This document shows, in pieces, positions 52,378 through 62,182 of a stretch of DNA of 64,000 nt. The notes below the pieces were generated by a model. The model made no database searches. It was not told the origin of the DNA and saw only the letters and a program-made list of their open reading frames with translations. The stretch comes from Clostridium_AM sp963780135 (GTDB lineage: Bacteria > Bacillota > Clostridia > Clostridiales > Clostridiaceae): positions 3,844,001 through 3,908,000 of the forward strand of contig CAWAAR010000003.1 of NCBI GenBank assembly GCA_963780135.1, given 5' to 3'. Both the position numbers and the translations under genes were made by a program. Every line of letters begins with the position of its first letter. The first letter of the stretch is position 1.

Positions 52378-53577
52378 GTGGAACAAGAAGAAGAAGAAAA
52401 ACTATGGAACTTTTCATTTATTTTAATGTTAGCGATAAATTCACTTATCTTTATTAGTTTTACTATGATGACACCAATATTGCCTAAATATACAATTAGT
52501 TTAGGTGCAACAATGTCCATAGCAGGTTTAGTTGCTGGTGTTTTTGCAATTACTTCTGTTACTATTCGTCCATTTGCTGGATTTGCAACTGACAGATTTA
52601 ACAAAAAACATTTACTAATTGTCTCAACTATCTTTTTAGCAATTTCCGCATTAGGTTTAAAAATATCATGCAGTATATATACTCTTTTTTTCTTTAGAAT
52701 TATTCAAGGTATAGCATTTTCAATAAGTGTTACAGTAAGCAATGCTCTGTCTACAACATATATGCCTAAAAAAAGAATAGGTGAGGGAATAGGCTTCATG
52801 GGACTCGGATATATTTTGGCAACTGCAATAAGCCCCAATCTTGGACTGGAAATTTCAACACGGTTTGGATTTAAATATGTATTTTATTTATCTTGTATTG
52901 TTGTTATTATTGCATTAGTTCTTATGAGCATTATTCCATACAATCCACCCAATAAGGAAAATTCAACTGTAAACAAATTTCAAATTAAAATTAATGATTT
53001 TTTTGCCAGTGAATTGATTATTTTTGCTATTCTCGCTTGCTTATTCACTTTTATGAATGGAGTTATAGGAAGCTTTTTAGCTTTGCTAGGTGATGAGAGG
53101 CATATCTCAAATATCGGTTATTATTTTACAGTAAATGCAATTATAATTCTTATTATCAGACCACTTTCAGGTAAACTTCTTGATAATAAAGGTTTATCAG
53201 TTATAGCATTTCCTGCATTTATTATGGCTATAGCAGCTGCACTATTATTATCAATTTCCACATCTCTTTGGATGATACTAGCAGTCGCAATTCTCTATGG
53301 AATTGGACAAAGTTCACTTTCACCAGCACTGCAAGCTACTTGTGTTAAAAGGCTAGATCCTAGTAGAGTAGGTGTTGCCACAAGTACTTATTTTATTGGC
53401 TATGATGCTGGTCAAGGGCTAGGAGCAATCATAGGAGGGACCATAGCAGGTAAATTTGGCTTAACTTTTGTTTTTTATATTTGTGGTGCACTGTTATTTA
53501 CTGGAGTAGTTATATATTATTTGTATACATTGAAAATGAAGAGTAAAATTGTTAACAAGAAACTAAATAATAATTAA
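52378..53577 (+). CDS. MFS transporter
   Basis: This protein of about 399 aa has 12 predicted membrane helices and the major-facilitator loop motif GFATDRFNKKH between helices 2 and 3; GxLxDxxG-like residues recur at RPLSGKLLDNKG in the second half. The family is similar to YfcJ/YhhS-type and arabinose/drug exporters; the substrate is not evident. The start is a GTG (VEQEEEEKLW) with TTGGAGAG eight bases upstream; an earlier GTG would overlap the binding site. Confidence 0.85.
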   Translation: MEQEEEEKLWNFSFILMLAINSLIFISFTMMTPILPKYTISLGATMSIAGLVAGVFAITSVTIRPFAGFATDRFNKKHLLIVSTIFLAISALGLKISCSIYTLFFFRIIQGIAFSISVTVSNALSTTYMPKKRIGEGIGFMGLGYILATAISPNLGLEISTRFGFKYVFYLSCIVVIIALVLMSIIPYNPPNKENSTVNKFQIKINDFFASELIIFAILACLFTFMNGVIGSFLALLGDERHISNIGYYFTVNAIIILIIRPLSGKLLDNKGLSVIAFPAFIMAIAAALLLSISTSLWMILAVAILYGIGQSSLSPALQATCVKRLDPSRVGVATSTYFIGYDAGQGLGAIIGGTIAGKFGLTFVFYICGALLFTGVVIYYLYTLKMKSKIVNKKLNNN

Positions 53578-53646
53578 CTGAACTTTCACACATGAGAAAC
53601 CTTAACTTAATATAATAAGCACATTACAAAAACCAGATACATATAG

Positions 53647-53721
53647 TTTGATTTTATTGCTTTAGCATTACTGTGTGGAGTTTTTGCTTATGCAATATAT
53701 AGAAAAAAAGAGCGTACATAA
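53647..53721 (+). pseudogene. Membrane-protein tail fragment
   Basis: A 24-codon frame FDFIALALLCGVFAYAIYRK plus KERT ends in TAA inside the terminator at 53711-53749. It resembles the last helix and basic tail of a small membrane protein. No start is visible. It is probably a leftover of a deleted plus-strand gene. Confidence 0.3.
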
Positions 53722-53749
53722 ATTTGATTTATTCAAGTCTATGTACGCT
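53711..53749 (-). terminator. Terminator of the sugar ABC transporter operon
   Basis: AGCGTACATA pairs with TATGTACGCT around a 19-base loop and runs into CTTTTTTTCT on the minus strand, just after the permease stop. T-runs on both sides suggest it works in both directions. Confidence 0.8.
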
Positions 53750-53759
53750 ACTATTTTTC

Positions 53760-54935
53760 CTAAGATTTTGATTTGTTTTTGGAGATTACGTCAAAGGCAA
53801 CAGCCGCCAAAAGTACAATTCCTTTAATAGACATCTGCATATCACTTCCTACTCCAAGTATGGACATACCATTATTGAGAACACCCATAACCAAAGCACC
53901 AATAATAGCACCCATAACTGTACCTACACCACCATATGCTGATGCACCACCTATGAAACAAGCTGCGATTGCATCTAGTTCAAAGTTTAAACCTGCCTGA
54001 GGAGATGCGGAATTAATACGAGAGGCAAACATCATACCTGCCACTGCAGATAAAACACCCATGTTCACATAGGCGAAGAAAAGTACCTTGTTTGTATTGA
54101 TACCAGAAAGTTTTGCGGCCTTTTCGTTGCCACCCATTGCATAAAGGTAACGTCCAGGAACAGTGTTTGTTGTAAATATGGAGTAAACTAAAATAAGAAC
54201 TCCTATAAACAACAATGCAATTGGAATGCCTTTATAATCCGCAAGCCAGTAGAAAAACAAATTAATTACAGCCACTATACCTACAATTTTAGTTATAAAA
54301 AGTGGTAATGGGCTAAGTGGAAAATCATTCTTTTGTTGTTTTGCTCTCTTTTTTAACTGTAGAACTACATATAGGATAGATATAATGATACCTGCAAGAA
54401 TAGCCGTAAAATTTAACTTTGTCCCAAATCCACCAAAAATATCTGGTACAAATCCAGAGCTAATTTTTTGAAAACTCTCAGGAAATGGTGCAAGAGTTAA
54501 TCCTTTGAGCATTGTAATGGTAAGACCTCTAAAAAGAAGCATTCCTGCAAGAGTTACAATAAAGGCTGGTATTCGTATATATGCAATCCAAAAACCCTGC
54601 CATATTCCAACAATCGCTCCAAGTAGAAGGGCAATAAGTATAGCAAGTCCCACATTCATTTTCATAGTTATGATAAATGTACCAGCTACAGCGCCAATTA
54701 AAGCACATAAAGAGCCTACAGAAAGGTCAATATTACCTCCTGTTAAAATAGCGAGAGTCATACCGATTGCTAAAATGAATACATATCCATTTTGAAGTAT
54801 TAAATTTGTTACATTCATAGGAACCAAAAGTATTCCACCTGTTGCAACTTGGAAAAAGGCCATTATTAGTACTAAAGCGATAATCATTGCATATTGTCTT
54901 ATATTATTTTTAAACATTTTTTTAATTGCTTCCAT
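53760..54935 (-). CDS. mmsB: Monosaccharide ABC transporter permease
   Basis: This 391-aa membrane permease of the BPD_transp_2 family has about ten helices, an EAA-like loop region and the segment GMTLAILTGGNIDLSVGSL typical of sugar permeases. The longer length and PESFQKISSGFVPDIFGG insert are those of the multiple monosaccharide (GguB/MmsB) subgroup. It overlaps the end of the ATPase gene at one base and forms the third gene of the chvE-mmsA-mmsB transporter. Confidence 0.9.
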   Translation of the reverse strand: MEAIKKMFKNNIRQYAMIIALVLIMAFFQVATGGILLVPMNVTNLILQNGYVFILAIGMTLAILTGGNIDLSVGSLCALIGAVAGTFIITMKMNVGLAILIALLLGAIVGIWQGFWIAYIRIPAFIVTLAGMLLFRGLTITMLKGLTLAPFPESFQKISSGFVPDIFGGFGTKLNFTAILAGIIISILYVVLQLKKRAKQQKNDFPLSPLPLFITKIVGIVAVINLFFYWLADYKGIPIALLFIGVLILVYSIFTTNTVPGRYLYAMGGNEKAAKLSGINTNKVLFFAYVNMGVLSAVAGMMFASRINSASPQAGLNFELDAIAACFIGGASAYGGVGTVMGAIIGALVMGVLNNGMSILGVGSDMQMSIKGIVLLAAVAFDVISKNKSKS

Positions 54936-56509
54936 TATTCTACCTCCCTGTTATCTTGCTTACATGTTGCTTGTACGTTTCTATTTGTGCTCTTCATTAT
55001 GCATTTCATTATACTTTCTTGTGATGCATCGGCGCTAGAAAGTTCACCCACAATTTTGCCTTCATTCATTACATAAATTCGATCACACATTCCTAGTATT
55101 TCAGGAAGTTCTGAGGAAATAAACACAATAGACTTTCCTCTATCTGCCAGCTTGTTAATAATTGTATAAATCTCAAACTTAGCGCCCACATCAATTCCCC
55201 GAGTAGGCTCATCTAATATTAATACTTCAGGATCTGCAAAGATCCATTTACTTAGCACTACCTTTTGCTGATTTCCACCAGATAGATTCCCAGCATTTTG
55301 AAAAACACTTGGAGATTTAATATTTAATTTTTTTCGGTACTCCTCAGCTACTTGAATTTCTTTATGGTCATCAACAAATTGTTTATTACTTATTTCATTA
55401 AGATTTGCGAGAGATATATTTCTCCTAATATCTTGCATAAGAACAAGACCTGCTGTTTTTCGATCTTCTGTAACATATGCAATTCCATTATCTATGGCCT
55501 CACGAACATTTTTAAGAACAAGTTCTTTGCCGTCTTTTATAATTTCCCCACTTATACGTTTGCCATAGGCTTTGCCGAATATACTCATGGCAAGCTCCGT
55601 CCTTCCAGATCCCATTAGACCTGAAAAACCTACAATTTCGCCTTTGTGAACCTTAAAACTTACATCATCAATGATCTTTTTATCTTCAATAAAAGGATCA
55701 TATACAGTCCAATTTTTAACTTCGAATACAATCTCTCCAATTTTGGATTCTCGGATAGGAAACCTATTTGTTAGTTCACGGCCTACCATACCTTTAATGA
55801 TTCTATCTTCACTTAAATCCTTATCCATTTTATCTAAAGTCTCTATTGTTCCACCGTCACGGATAATGGTAATAGAGTCTGCGATCTTTAAAATCTCATT
55901 TAATTTATGAGAAATTAGAATAGAGGTAATACCCTCTTTTTTTAATTCTAATAATAAGTTTAATAAATTGTTTGAATCCTGTTCATTCAATGCAGCGGTA
56001 GGTTCATCAAGGATCAGAAGTTTTACATTTTTCCCCAAGGCTTTTGCGATTTCAACAAGTTGCTGCTTACCAACACTAATATCTTTAATCAGTGTAGTAG
56101 AATCGTCGTTTAGACCTACTTTTTTCATTAATTTCTTTGCATTTGCGTGGGTTTCATCCCAGCCAATAAATTTATGCTTTGCTTGCTCATTTCCAAGGAA
56201 TATATTTTCTGCTATTGAAAGATAGGGTATTAGAGCTAATTCCTGATGAATGATACCGATTCCCGTTTTTTCACTATCCTTTATTTCCTTAAAGGTACAT
56301 TCCCTACCTTCATATATGATTTCACCACTATAAGTACCATATGGATATATTCCACTGAGCACATTCATAAGAGTTGATTTTCCAGCTCCGTTTTCACCAA
56401 TTAGAGCATGAATTTCTCCAGGCTTAACTTTAAGATTTACATTATCAAGAGCTTTTACCCCGGGAAAAAGCTTTGTAATATTTCTCATTTCGAGTATAAA
56501 TTCATCCAT
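54935..56509 (-). CDS. mmsA: Monosaccharide ABC transporter ATPase (two ABC domains)
   Basis: This 524-aa protein has two fused ABC ATPase domains. The first has Walker A GENGAGKST, signature SVGKQQLVEIAKAL and Walker B LLILDEPT. The second has Walker A-like GLMGSGRTEL, signature LSGGNQQKVVLSKW and LILDEPTRGID. This is the RbsA/MglA/GguA layout that energises sugar uptake. GGAGGTGTAGGG before MDEFIL sets the start. Confidence 0.93.
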   Translation of the reverse strand: MDEFILEMRNITKLFPGVKALDNVNLKVKPGEIHALIGENGAGKSTLMNVLSGIYPYGTYSGEIIYEGRECTFKEIKDSEKTGIGIIHQELALIPYLSIAENIFLGNEQAKHKFIGWDETHANAKKLMKKVGLNDDSTTLIKDISVGKQQLVEIAKALGKNVKLLILDEPTAALNEQDSNNLLNLLLELKKEGITSILISHKLNEILKIADSITIIRDGGTIETLDKMDKDLSEDRIIKGMVGRELTNRFPIRESKIGEIVFEVKNWTVYDPFIEDKKIIDDVSFKVHKGEIVGFSGLMGSGRTELAMSIFGKAYGKRISGEIIKDGKELVLKNVREAIDNGIAYVTEDRKTAGLVLMQDIRRNISLANLNEISNKQFVDDHKEIQVAEEYRKKLNIKSPSVFQNAGNLSGGNQQKVVLSKWIFADPEVLILDEPTRGIDVGAKFEIYTIINKLADRGKSIVFISSELPEILGMCDRIYVMNEGKIVGELSSADASQESIMKCIMKSTNRNVQATCKQDNREVE

Positions 56510-56541
56510 CCCTACACCTCCTAACATTATTTTGATATCTG

Positions 56542-56575
56542 AAAGCCGAATACCTAATGAAAGGTCTTCGGCTTT
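56542..56575 (-). promoter_or_regulatory. Intercistronic stem-loop between chvE and mmsA
   Basis: AAAGCCGAA pairs with TTCGGCTTT around a 16-base loop in the 89-base gap between the binding-protein and ATPase genes. Such structures usually stabilise the binding-protein mRNA or terminate part of transcription, giving more binding protein than transporter. No strong T-run follows. Confidence 0.55.
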
Positions 56576-56598
56576 AAAAATACAACTGTGTTTAATTT

Positions 56599-57693
56599 CT
56601 ACTTCAAATCAGACTCTTTATAATATCCACTTTCTACAAGGATTTTCTTGTAGTTTTCTTTGTCTGCATAAACAGGATCGCAAAGGAATGATGGCACAAC
56701 TTTTGAACCATTGTTATATGTTTTTGTGTCATTTACATCAGCTTGTTTACCTTGAACTATTGCATCTACCATTTCAACAACTTTATTTGCAAGTGTTCTT
56801 GTATCTTTGAAAATAGACATTGATTGTTGATCATGGATCATTGCAAGTACATTTGGTTTGTCACAATCTTGACCAGTTAAAACTGGATATGGCTTATCCG
56901 CACTACCGTAACCAGCATTTTTAAGAGAAGCAACTATACCAATTGCTAAACTATCGTTTGGAGAAAGAATAACATCAAGTTTTGTTCCTTTTGCATAAGT
57001 TGATGTAATTAGATTGTCCATTCTTGCTTGTGCTTTAGCTGAATCCCAACCTTGAATAGCAATAGTTGTAAAATCCATTTGTTTGCTACCTACAACAAGT
57101 TTGCCATTGTCAATATATGGTTGTAACACGCTCATAGCGCCTTTAAAGAAAAAAGTTGCATTGTTATCATCTGGTGAACCACCAAACAACTCAATATTGA
57201 AAGGACCTTTTCCATCTTTAAGTCCAAGTTTCTTTTCAATGTATTGACCTTGAATTACGCCTACCTTAAAGTTATCAAAGGTTGCATAATAATCTACATT
57301 TGGAGTTTTCATAATCAATCTATCATAAGCAATAACTTTGACTCCATTATCTGCTGCTTTTTTTAGAACATCTGTTAGAGCGGCACCATCAATGGATGCA
57401 ACCACAAGAACTTTACATTTTTTTGTAATCATGTTTTCAATAGATTGTACTTGAGTGTTTACATCATTGTTTGCATATTGCAAATCAACTTTATAATTCT
57501 TAGCTTCAAGCTGTTTCTTCATGTTTTCACCATCTTGGTTCCAACGTTGAAGCGATTGAGTTGGCATAGCAACACCGATGAGACTTGATTTTGCGCTAGA
57601 GTCTGCTGCTGTAGTCGCCGCAGGTTTACTACTACATGCTGATAAGCTAAGAGCAACCACTCCTGCTAGCATTGTGCAAAGTAATTTTTTCAT
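56599..57693 (-). CDS. chvE: Sugar-binding lipoprotein (ChvE-like)
   Basis: This 364-aa lipoprotein has a signal peptide with lipobox LSACSSK (Cys about 20), then a periplasmic-binding fold type I (VAMPTQSLQRWNQDGENMKKQL, IVASLKNAGYG, VLTGQDCDKPNVLAMI). It matches the ChvE subgroup that binds galactose, glucose, arabinose or xylose; the exact sugar cannot be told. GAGGGGGAAC precedes the ATG. It is the first gene of the transporter operon, behind the terminator of the sensing operon. Confidence 0.9.
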   Translation of the reverse strand: MKKLLCTMLAGVVALSLSACSSKPAATTAADSSAKSSLIGVAMPTQSLQRWNQDGENMKKQLEAKNYKVDLQYANNDVNTQVQSIENMITKKCKVLVVASIDGAALTDVLKKAADNGVKVIAYDRLIMKTPNVDYYATFDNFKVGVIQGQYIEKKLGLKDGKGPFNIELFGGSPDDNNATFFFKGAMSVLQPYIDNGKLVVGSKQMDFTTIAIQGWDSAKAQARMDNLITSTYAKGTKLDVILSPNDSLAIGIVASLKNAGYGSADKPYPVLTGQDCDKPNVLAMIHDQQSMSIFKDTRTLANKVVEMVDAIVQGKQADVNDTKTYNNGSKVVPSFLCDPVYADKENYKKILVESGYYKESDLK

Positions 57694-57809
57694 TTTAGTT
57701 CCCCCTCATATACAAAATATTTGGTATATTCTAATAATACAACATGTATACGTTTTCCTAAATGTAATTTTTTGCCTGTTCATAATCAAATATTGCGGAG
57801 TTTTTAAAC

Positions 57810-57848
57810 AAAAAAAACCTAGGGTAGCGCAAAAAAATGCTACCCTAG
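57810..57848 (-). terminator. Terminator of the sugar-sensing operon
   Basis: CTAGGGTAGC pairs with GCTACCCTAG around a 10-base loop and runs into eight Ts on the minus strand. The stop codon of the regulator gene lies inside the stem. It separates the sensing operon from the transporter operon. Confidence 0.85.
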
Positions 57849-59122
57849 ATCTTATTTTGTTTAAATTCTGTTGGGCTGACACCTGAATATTTCTTAAATA
57901 CTTTGCTGAAATAATTAGGTTCACTATATCCTACTGAATAACATACATCCTTAATGGCCATAGAAGTAGTTATTAAAAAATCTTTTGCTTTGTTGATTCT
58001 TACTATGTTTATATAGTCAGAAAAATTAAAACCAAGTATTTCCTTGAAAGTTCTACTAAAATAATAGGGACTTAAATTAAACTTTGTTGCTGTTTTTTCA
58101 AGATCTATTTCTTCTTGAATATTGTCTATAATATATTGCTCTACAGCCTTAAAAAGAGCAACTTTTTCCCTGTCAATATTTTGTGGCTTTCCATTAGTAT
58201 TTATATCAGCAAAATAATTAATATCTTTGTCTTCTAATTTATGTTCCAAAGCGCTGCAGGCTTCTTCATAGGATTTGTGAAGGAGCTCAAAACCACCATA
58301 ACACATTCCAATACCAATATGAAGCGATGCACCAAATGTTTTCTTTACGTCCTGTCTTATGTCAGCTGCAAGCGTAACTGCATTCTGTTTTACTTCCGCT
58401 TCTGTCTCTATGTTCATTTCTTCTTCTAAGTTTTTTAATTGAATAAAATAAACTAGTTTATTTGTAAAGAGATAACTTCCAATTGCTTTGTATCTATGAT
58501 TAATATATTCTTTTACATGCTCTCCAAGTTGGAATTTAAAGTTTTCATCTTTAGGCGCCTCTTTTAACTGTGCCACAATGGAATACCCGTTTTTAAAATC
58601 TAAACCAAGATAATCTTTGTAAGTTTGGTAATCAGTTAAATAAAGGGTATCATTAATAATAGAATAGCTTAATTCATTTTCCAAAATAGGCAGGAGGGTA
58701 TAAAGTTTTTCCTGATTTTCAATTTCCCGTCTTCGTTTCTCTTTCTCACTGTTAACAAAGCTCGCTGCTTCCTTTATCTTTTCTATTATTTCTGTCCTGC
58801 TGAAGGGCTTTAAAATATACTGCTTTACATTATTTTTAACAGCTTCCACTGCAAAATCAAAATAATCATAAGCTGTGAGAATGATAAAATATGTACTTGG
58901 AAGAAACTTATTGATTTCTTGTATCGCTTTAAGTCCATTGATACCAGGCATTTTTATATCTGTAATAATGATGTCCGGTCTTATCCTTTCTGCTATTTCT
59001 ATTGCTTCTCTTCCATTTTTAGCTTCACTTATTTCAAGGTTATCTGCAAATTCAGCGGTAAGCATACTAAGTATTGAGTCTCTATCATACTTTTCATCAT
59101 CAGCTATAAGCAATTTTAACAT
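57845..59122 (-). CDS. YesN-type response regulator (receiver plus AraC domain)
   Basis: This 425-aa protein has a receiver domain with ADDE, phosphoacceptor Asp in IIITDIKMPGING (about 55) and Lys in YILKPFSRTE. A middle region of about 200 residues is of unknown fold. The C-terminal AraC-type double helix-turn-helix has KFNLSPYYFSRTFKEILGFNFSDYI and CYSVGYSEPNYFSKVFKKYSGVSPTEF. In C. beijerinckii the equivalent regulator, downstream of XylFII-LytS, activates the xylose transporter genes. It overlaps the end of the kinase gene and lies just before chvE-mmsA-mmsB, its likely target. Confidence 0.9.
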   Translation of the reverse strand: MLKLLIADDEKYDRDSILSMLTAEFADNLEISEAKNGREAIEIAERIRPDIIITDIKMPGINGLKAIQEINKFLPSTYFIILTAYDYFDFAVEAVKNNVKQYILKPFSRTEIIEKIKEAASFVNSEKEKRRREIENQEKLYTLLPILENELSYSIINDTLYLTDYQTYKDYLGLDFKNGYSIVAQLKEAPKDENFKFQLGEHVKEYINHRYKAIGSYLFTNKLVYFIQLKNLEEEMNIETEAEVKQNAVTLAADIRQDVKKTFGASLHIGIGMCYGGFELLHKSYEEACSALEHKLEDKDINYFADINTNGKPQNIDREKVALFKAVEQYIIDNIQEEIDLEKTATKFNLSPYYFSRTFKEILGFNFSDYINIVRINKAKDFLITTSMAIKDVCYSVGYSEPNYFSKVFKKYSGVSPTEFKQNKI

Positions 59123-60603
59123 ATATCTTTCAGCTCCTTTATAGGAATTTTTAAATATACCTTTGTACCAAAGTCTTTTTTACTCTCTATACTAAAAATG
59201 TTTTTTTGTCCATAAATTAATTCAAGCCTTTGAACCACACTTCTTATGCCCATTCCCGTTGTATGTCCAGTATGCTCAAGTCCAATATCTTCTGAAATAA
59301 TTTTATTTAAGGTTTCCTCATCAATACCACAACCTGTATCCTCTATGAGCACTGTACATAGGTCTCCTTTCTCAAAAATATCAATGTTTATAACGCCACC
59401 CTCTTCTTTAGGCTCTATACCATGTATAAATGCATTTTCAACAAAAGGCTGAAGCGTCATTCCAGGCACTATTACTTTTGATAAATCCCCTCTTACACTC
59501 AGATTAAATTTAATCCTATCCTCAAATCTTAATTGTTGAATAAACATATATTGCTTCACCACAGTAATTTCTTCTTCCATTGAGGCATTTCTGTCCATCA
59601 TTCTAAGGCTGTACCGAAGTATTCCCGAAACCGATGTAATAAGGCTTTCTGTTTGCAGAGCATTTTCTTTTATTGCAGCCTGATTAATACAATTGAGGGT
59701 GTTAAATAGGAAGTGAGGATTAATTTGAGATTGTAAAACTTTTAGCTTAGATTGTTTAAGAGCATTCTGATATTTTAATAAATTCATCTCTTCATTTCTA
59801 AGCTTCGCTTCCAGTTCTGCTTTTTCCTTTATGAAGTTTATATGTTTTTTTATGTCATGAATCATTGTGCTGAAAGCCTCAGATAATATATCTAGCTCAT
59901 AAATGAAAGTTTTTTTTCCTTCATAAAATGAAAAATCACCATAAGATACTTTTTTAGAAGCATCTACCAATTCATGAAGTTTTTCTAATATATTTTTAAG
60001 AAAGAATAGAGTATAGAGTATACTTATAAGTAGTGCAGTTATGATGTAAAATAGTAATACTTTATATATGTTCTTTTCTTTTTCTTTAAGCTTATTATAA
60101 ACTTCATTATTATAACTTAGATAACTTTCACTGAGCTGTGTTAGGAATATGTTACTATACGAGAAAATTTCTTTGGTGAAAATATAATGGTCATAATATA
60201 CATCGATTCCACCTTGTTTCGAAGATATTTCAACAGCAGCATCTCCAGAGGTTTTATAACTTCTTAAAGAATTTTGCAGGTCCCTTAAAATATATTTACT
60301 GTGAAGATCAGACTTTCCCTCAAGTAAGATTAGATTATTCATAGCCTTTTCATAGCTTGTCTCATACTTTTCTTTACTTTCTGTAGAACTTTCAATCATG
60401 TATTTATTAAAATTAGTAAAGGAATCATTGAGAGAATTTTTAACTTCCTTTGTTATACTCATTTTATTTAGCATACTATCATATGAATAAGTTATTTGTT
60501 TACTTATAATGAAGGATATAATACTATTGGTAGCTATGGGAATAATTGTGATAAAGACAAATATTATAAACTTCCTTCTTAAACTACTAGTTTTCACTAT
60601 CAT
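59116..60603 (-). CDS. LytS/YesM-type sensor histidine kinase
   Basis: This 495-aa kinase has membrane segments at about 10-30 and 175-200, between them a helical external domain of about 140 residues, then a HAMP-like linker and the His_kinase domain with LQSQINPHFLFNTLNC (phosphorylated His) and an ATPase domain with PFVENAFIHGIE and EDTGCGID. GAGGAGAGT before MIVKTSS sets the start, giving a 17-base overlap with the sensor-protein gene. The external helical domain would contact the anchored sugar-binding protein, as in XylFII-LytS. Confidence 0.9.
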   Translation of the reverse strand: MIVKTSSLRRKFIIFVFITIIPIATNSIISFIISKQITYSYDSMLNKMSITKEVKNSLNDSFTNFNKYMIESSTESKEKYETSYEKAMNNLILLEGKSDLHSKYILRDLQNSLRSYKTSGDAAVEISSKQGGIDVYYDHYIFTKEIFSYSNIFLTQLSESYLSYNNEVYNKLKEKEKNIYKVLLFYIITALLISILYTLFFLKNILEKLHELVDASKKVSYGDFSFYEGKKTFIYELDILSEAFSTMIHDIKKHINFIKEKAELEAKLRNEEMNLLKYQNALKQSKLKVLQSQINPHFLFNTLNCINQAAIKENALQTESLITSVSGILRYSLRMMDRNASMEEEITVVKQYMFIQQLRFEDRIKFNLSVRGDLSKVIVPGMTLQPFVENAFIHGIEPKEEGGVINIDIFEKGDLCTVLIEDTGCGIDEETLNKIISEDIGLEHTGHTTGMGIRSVVQRLELIYGQKNIFSIESKKDFGTKVYLKIPIKELKDIC

Positions 60604-61573
60604 ACTCTCCTCGTGTTTTTTTAAACCCATCAAGGTTATCTTTAGTAACTACAGTAACATCTGTAAGAAATATACCTTTAGTATCTTTACCTTCCATAAT
60701 ATCCATTATTATATTTACTGATTTATATCCCATGCCATAGGGGTCTTGTACAATTGTAGAAGTAATCGTTCCATTTTTTATATAATCAAGAGTTTCAGGC
60801 AAATCATCAAAACAAATAATCTTGACTTTTTCTGCAGCTCCCATACTGATTAATGCTTTAGCTGCACCTTGTCCATCTAGTGCCGAAGCGCAAAATATAG
60901 CTTTAATATCCTTGTTATTTATCAATATTTTTTTAGTGGCAAGCTCTGCTTCTAGCAGATATGAATCTGAGGACTCAATCTCTGATATATTGAGTTTTGA
61001 ATTGCTCTCTGTATACTCAGTGAAACCATTTACTCTTTCAATTTGATTCTTAACATTTTTTCCACCCATAACAATTCCTACATTGCCATAAATGCCAACC
61101 TGATGAATCATTTCCTTGGCGCCAACTCTGCCTGCAGTAACATTATCGGTACCTACATAAGCTAAACGTTTACTGTTTTCTGCATCAGAATCTACCGTTA
61201 CAATGGGAATTCCACCTGCTAATACTTTGTCTATAACAGGTTTATACATAGCTTCATCCTGAACATAGGTAATAATCCCACTGGCTTTAGCAGCATAGGC
61301 CATATTTATAAATCTTATACCTTCGCCTACGTTTGCATTATCTGGTCCCTCAAAATCAATCACAGCATTTCTTTGTTTCGCTGCCTTTTCTGCACCTAAT
61401 TTTACATATCTCCAATAAGGATTTGCGTACACATGGCTAATTAGTGTTATTTTAGGTTTGATTTTCTCATCAATAATAGTTGGCTCTTTGAGGGCGGTTA
61501 GAAGCATCCAATTCATTATTATAAAGTATAAAATAAACAATGTGTATCTTATAAATACTGAAAATTTTTTCAT
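60587..61573 (-). CDS. Membrane-anchored sugar-binding sensor (XylFII-like)
   Basis: This 328-aa periplasmic-binding fold protein has a single N-terminal membrane anchor (residues about 8-27) in place of a lipobox. It contains KITLISHVYANPYWRYVKLGAEKAA, the sugar-contact region VDSDAENSKRLAYVGTDN and DDLPETLDYIKNG. The gene order binding protein, LytS kinase, YesN regulator, then transporter matches the XylFII-LytS-YesN sugar-sensing system described in C. beijerinckii. Here it would present bound sugar to the kinase. GAGGTGAAAATAA precedes the start. Confidence 0.88.
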   Translation of the reverse strand: MKKFSVFIRYTLFILYFIIMNWMLLTALKEPTIIDEKIKPKITLISHVYANPYWRYVKLGAEKAAKQRNAVIDFEGPDNANVGEGIRFINMAYAAKASGIITYVQDEAMYKPVIDKVLAGGIPIVTVDSDAENSKRLAYVGTDNVTAGRVGAKEMIHQVGIYGNVGIVMGGKNVKNQIERVNGFTEYTESNSKLNISEIESSDSYLLEAELATKKILINNKDIKAIFCASALDGQGAAKALISMGAAEKVKIICFDDLPETLDYIKNGTITSTIVQDPYGMGYKSVNIIMDIMEGKDTKGIFLTDVTVVTKDNLDGFKKTRGEYDSEN

Positions 61574-61676
61574 TTATTTTCACCTCATATGTTAAATTAT
61601 AGCATATTTTATTTTCTCTGTGGTGTAAATATTGCTAAAAAATGATTTCTAAACTTTACACCCCTAGGGTACTTGA

Positions 61677-62012
61677 CAAGAATCACTTCAATCTCTAGCA
61701 AAAGAAATAGTTGAACAAATAAATGAAACAGGAAAAATAATAGAAATTATTCGTGGAGTGGCACATACTTCAAATATGCTTGGTCTTAATGCTGCTATTG
61801 AGTCTGCAAGGGCGGGAGAATATGGCAAAGGTTTTTCTGTTGTAGCAAATGAAATTCGTAAAATGGCTGAAAATAGTACAATTGCTATAAAAGATGTTGA
61901 AAATATTTTAAACAAAATTAAATATAAAATAGAAACGATGGATGAAAAAATTAATAATTTAGAAAAAAACTCTTTTCAAGCAATGACTCAAGCTAGTGAA
62001 AAAACACAATAA
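61677..62012 (+). pseudogene. Chemoreceptor signalling-domain fragment
   Basis: An open frame of 111 codons carries the hairpin tip of a methyl-accepting chemotaxis protein (LGLNAAIESARAGEYGKGFSVVANEIRKMAENS). A stop lies directly upstream and no start or sensor domain exists. After TAA at 62010-62012 the same frame continues for a few codons (VSETQGQTKVHH). It is an internal piece of a lost gene. Confidence 0.8.
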
Positions 62013-62049
62013 GTTTCAGAGACTCAAGGACAAACTAAAGTACACCATT

Positions 62050-62078
62050 AACAAGCGAGCCTCGCACATAGGCTCGCT
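62050..62078. terminator. Stem-loop between chemoreceptor genes
   Basis: AGCGAGCCT pairs with AGGCTCGCT around a short loop, between the chemoreceptor fragment and the convergent intact chemoreceptor gene. No T-run follows closely. Confidence 0.5.
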
Positions 62079-62182
62079 CACAAGAACTTCTTATTAAACA
62101 TGAATCAATTATTTTTTCTTTTTTTCCTTATATGAACATGATTATTCATTAAGCAATAGCAAATAACTTTATAATTAAATTT

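Noticed and set aside
61677..62012. Functional short chemoreceptor
   Set aside because: No start codon, no membrane or sensor region, and a stop directly upstream; it is a fragment.
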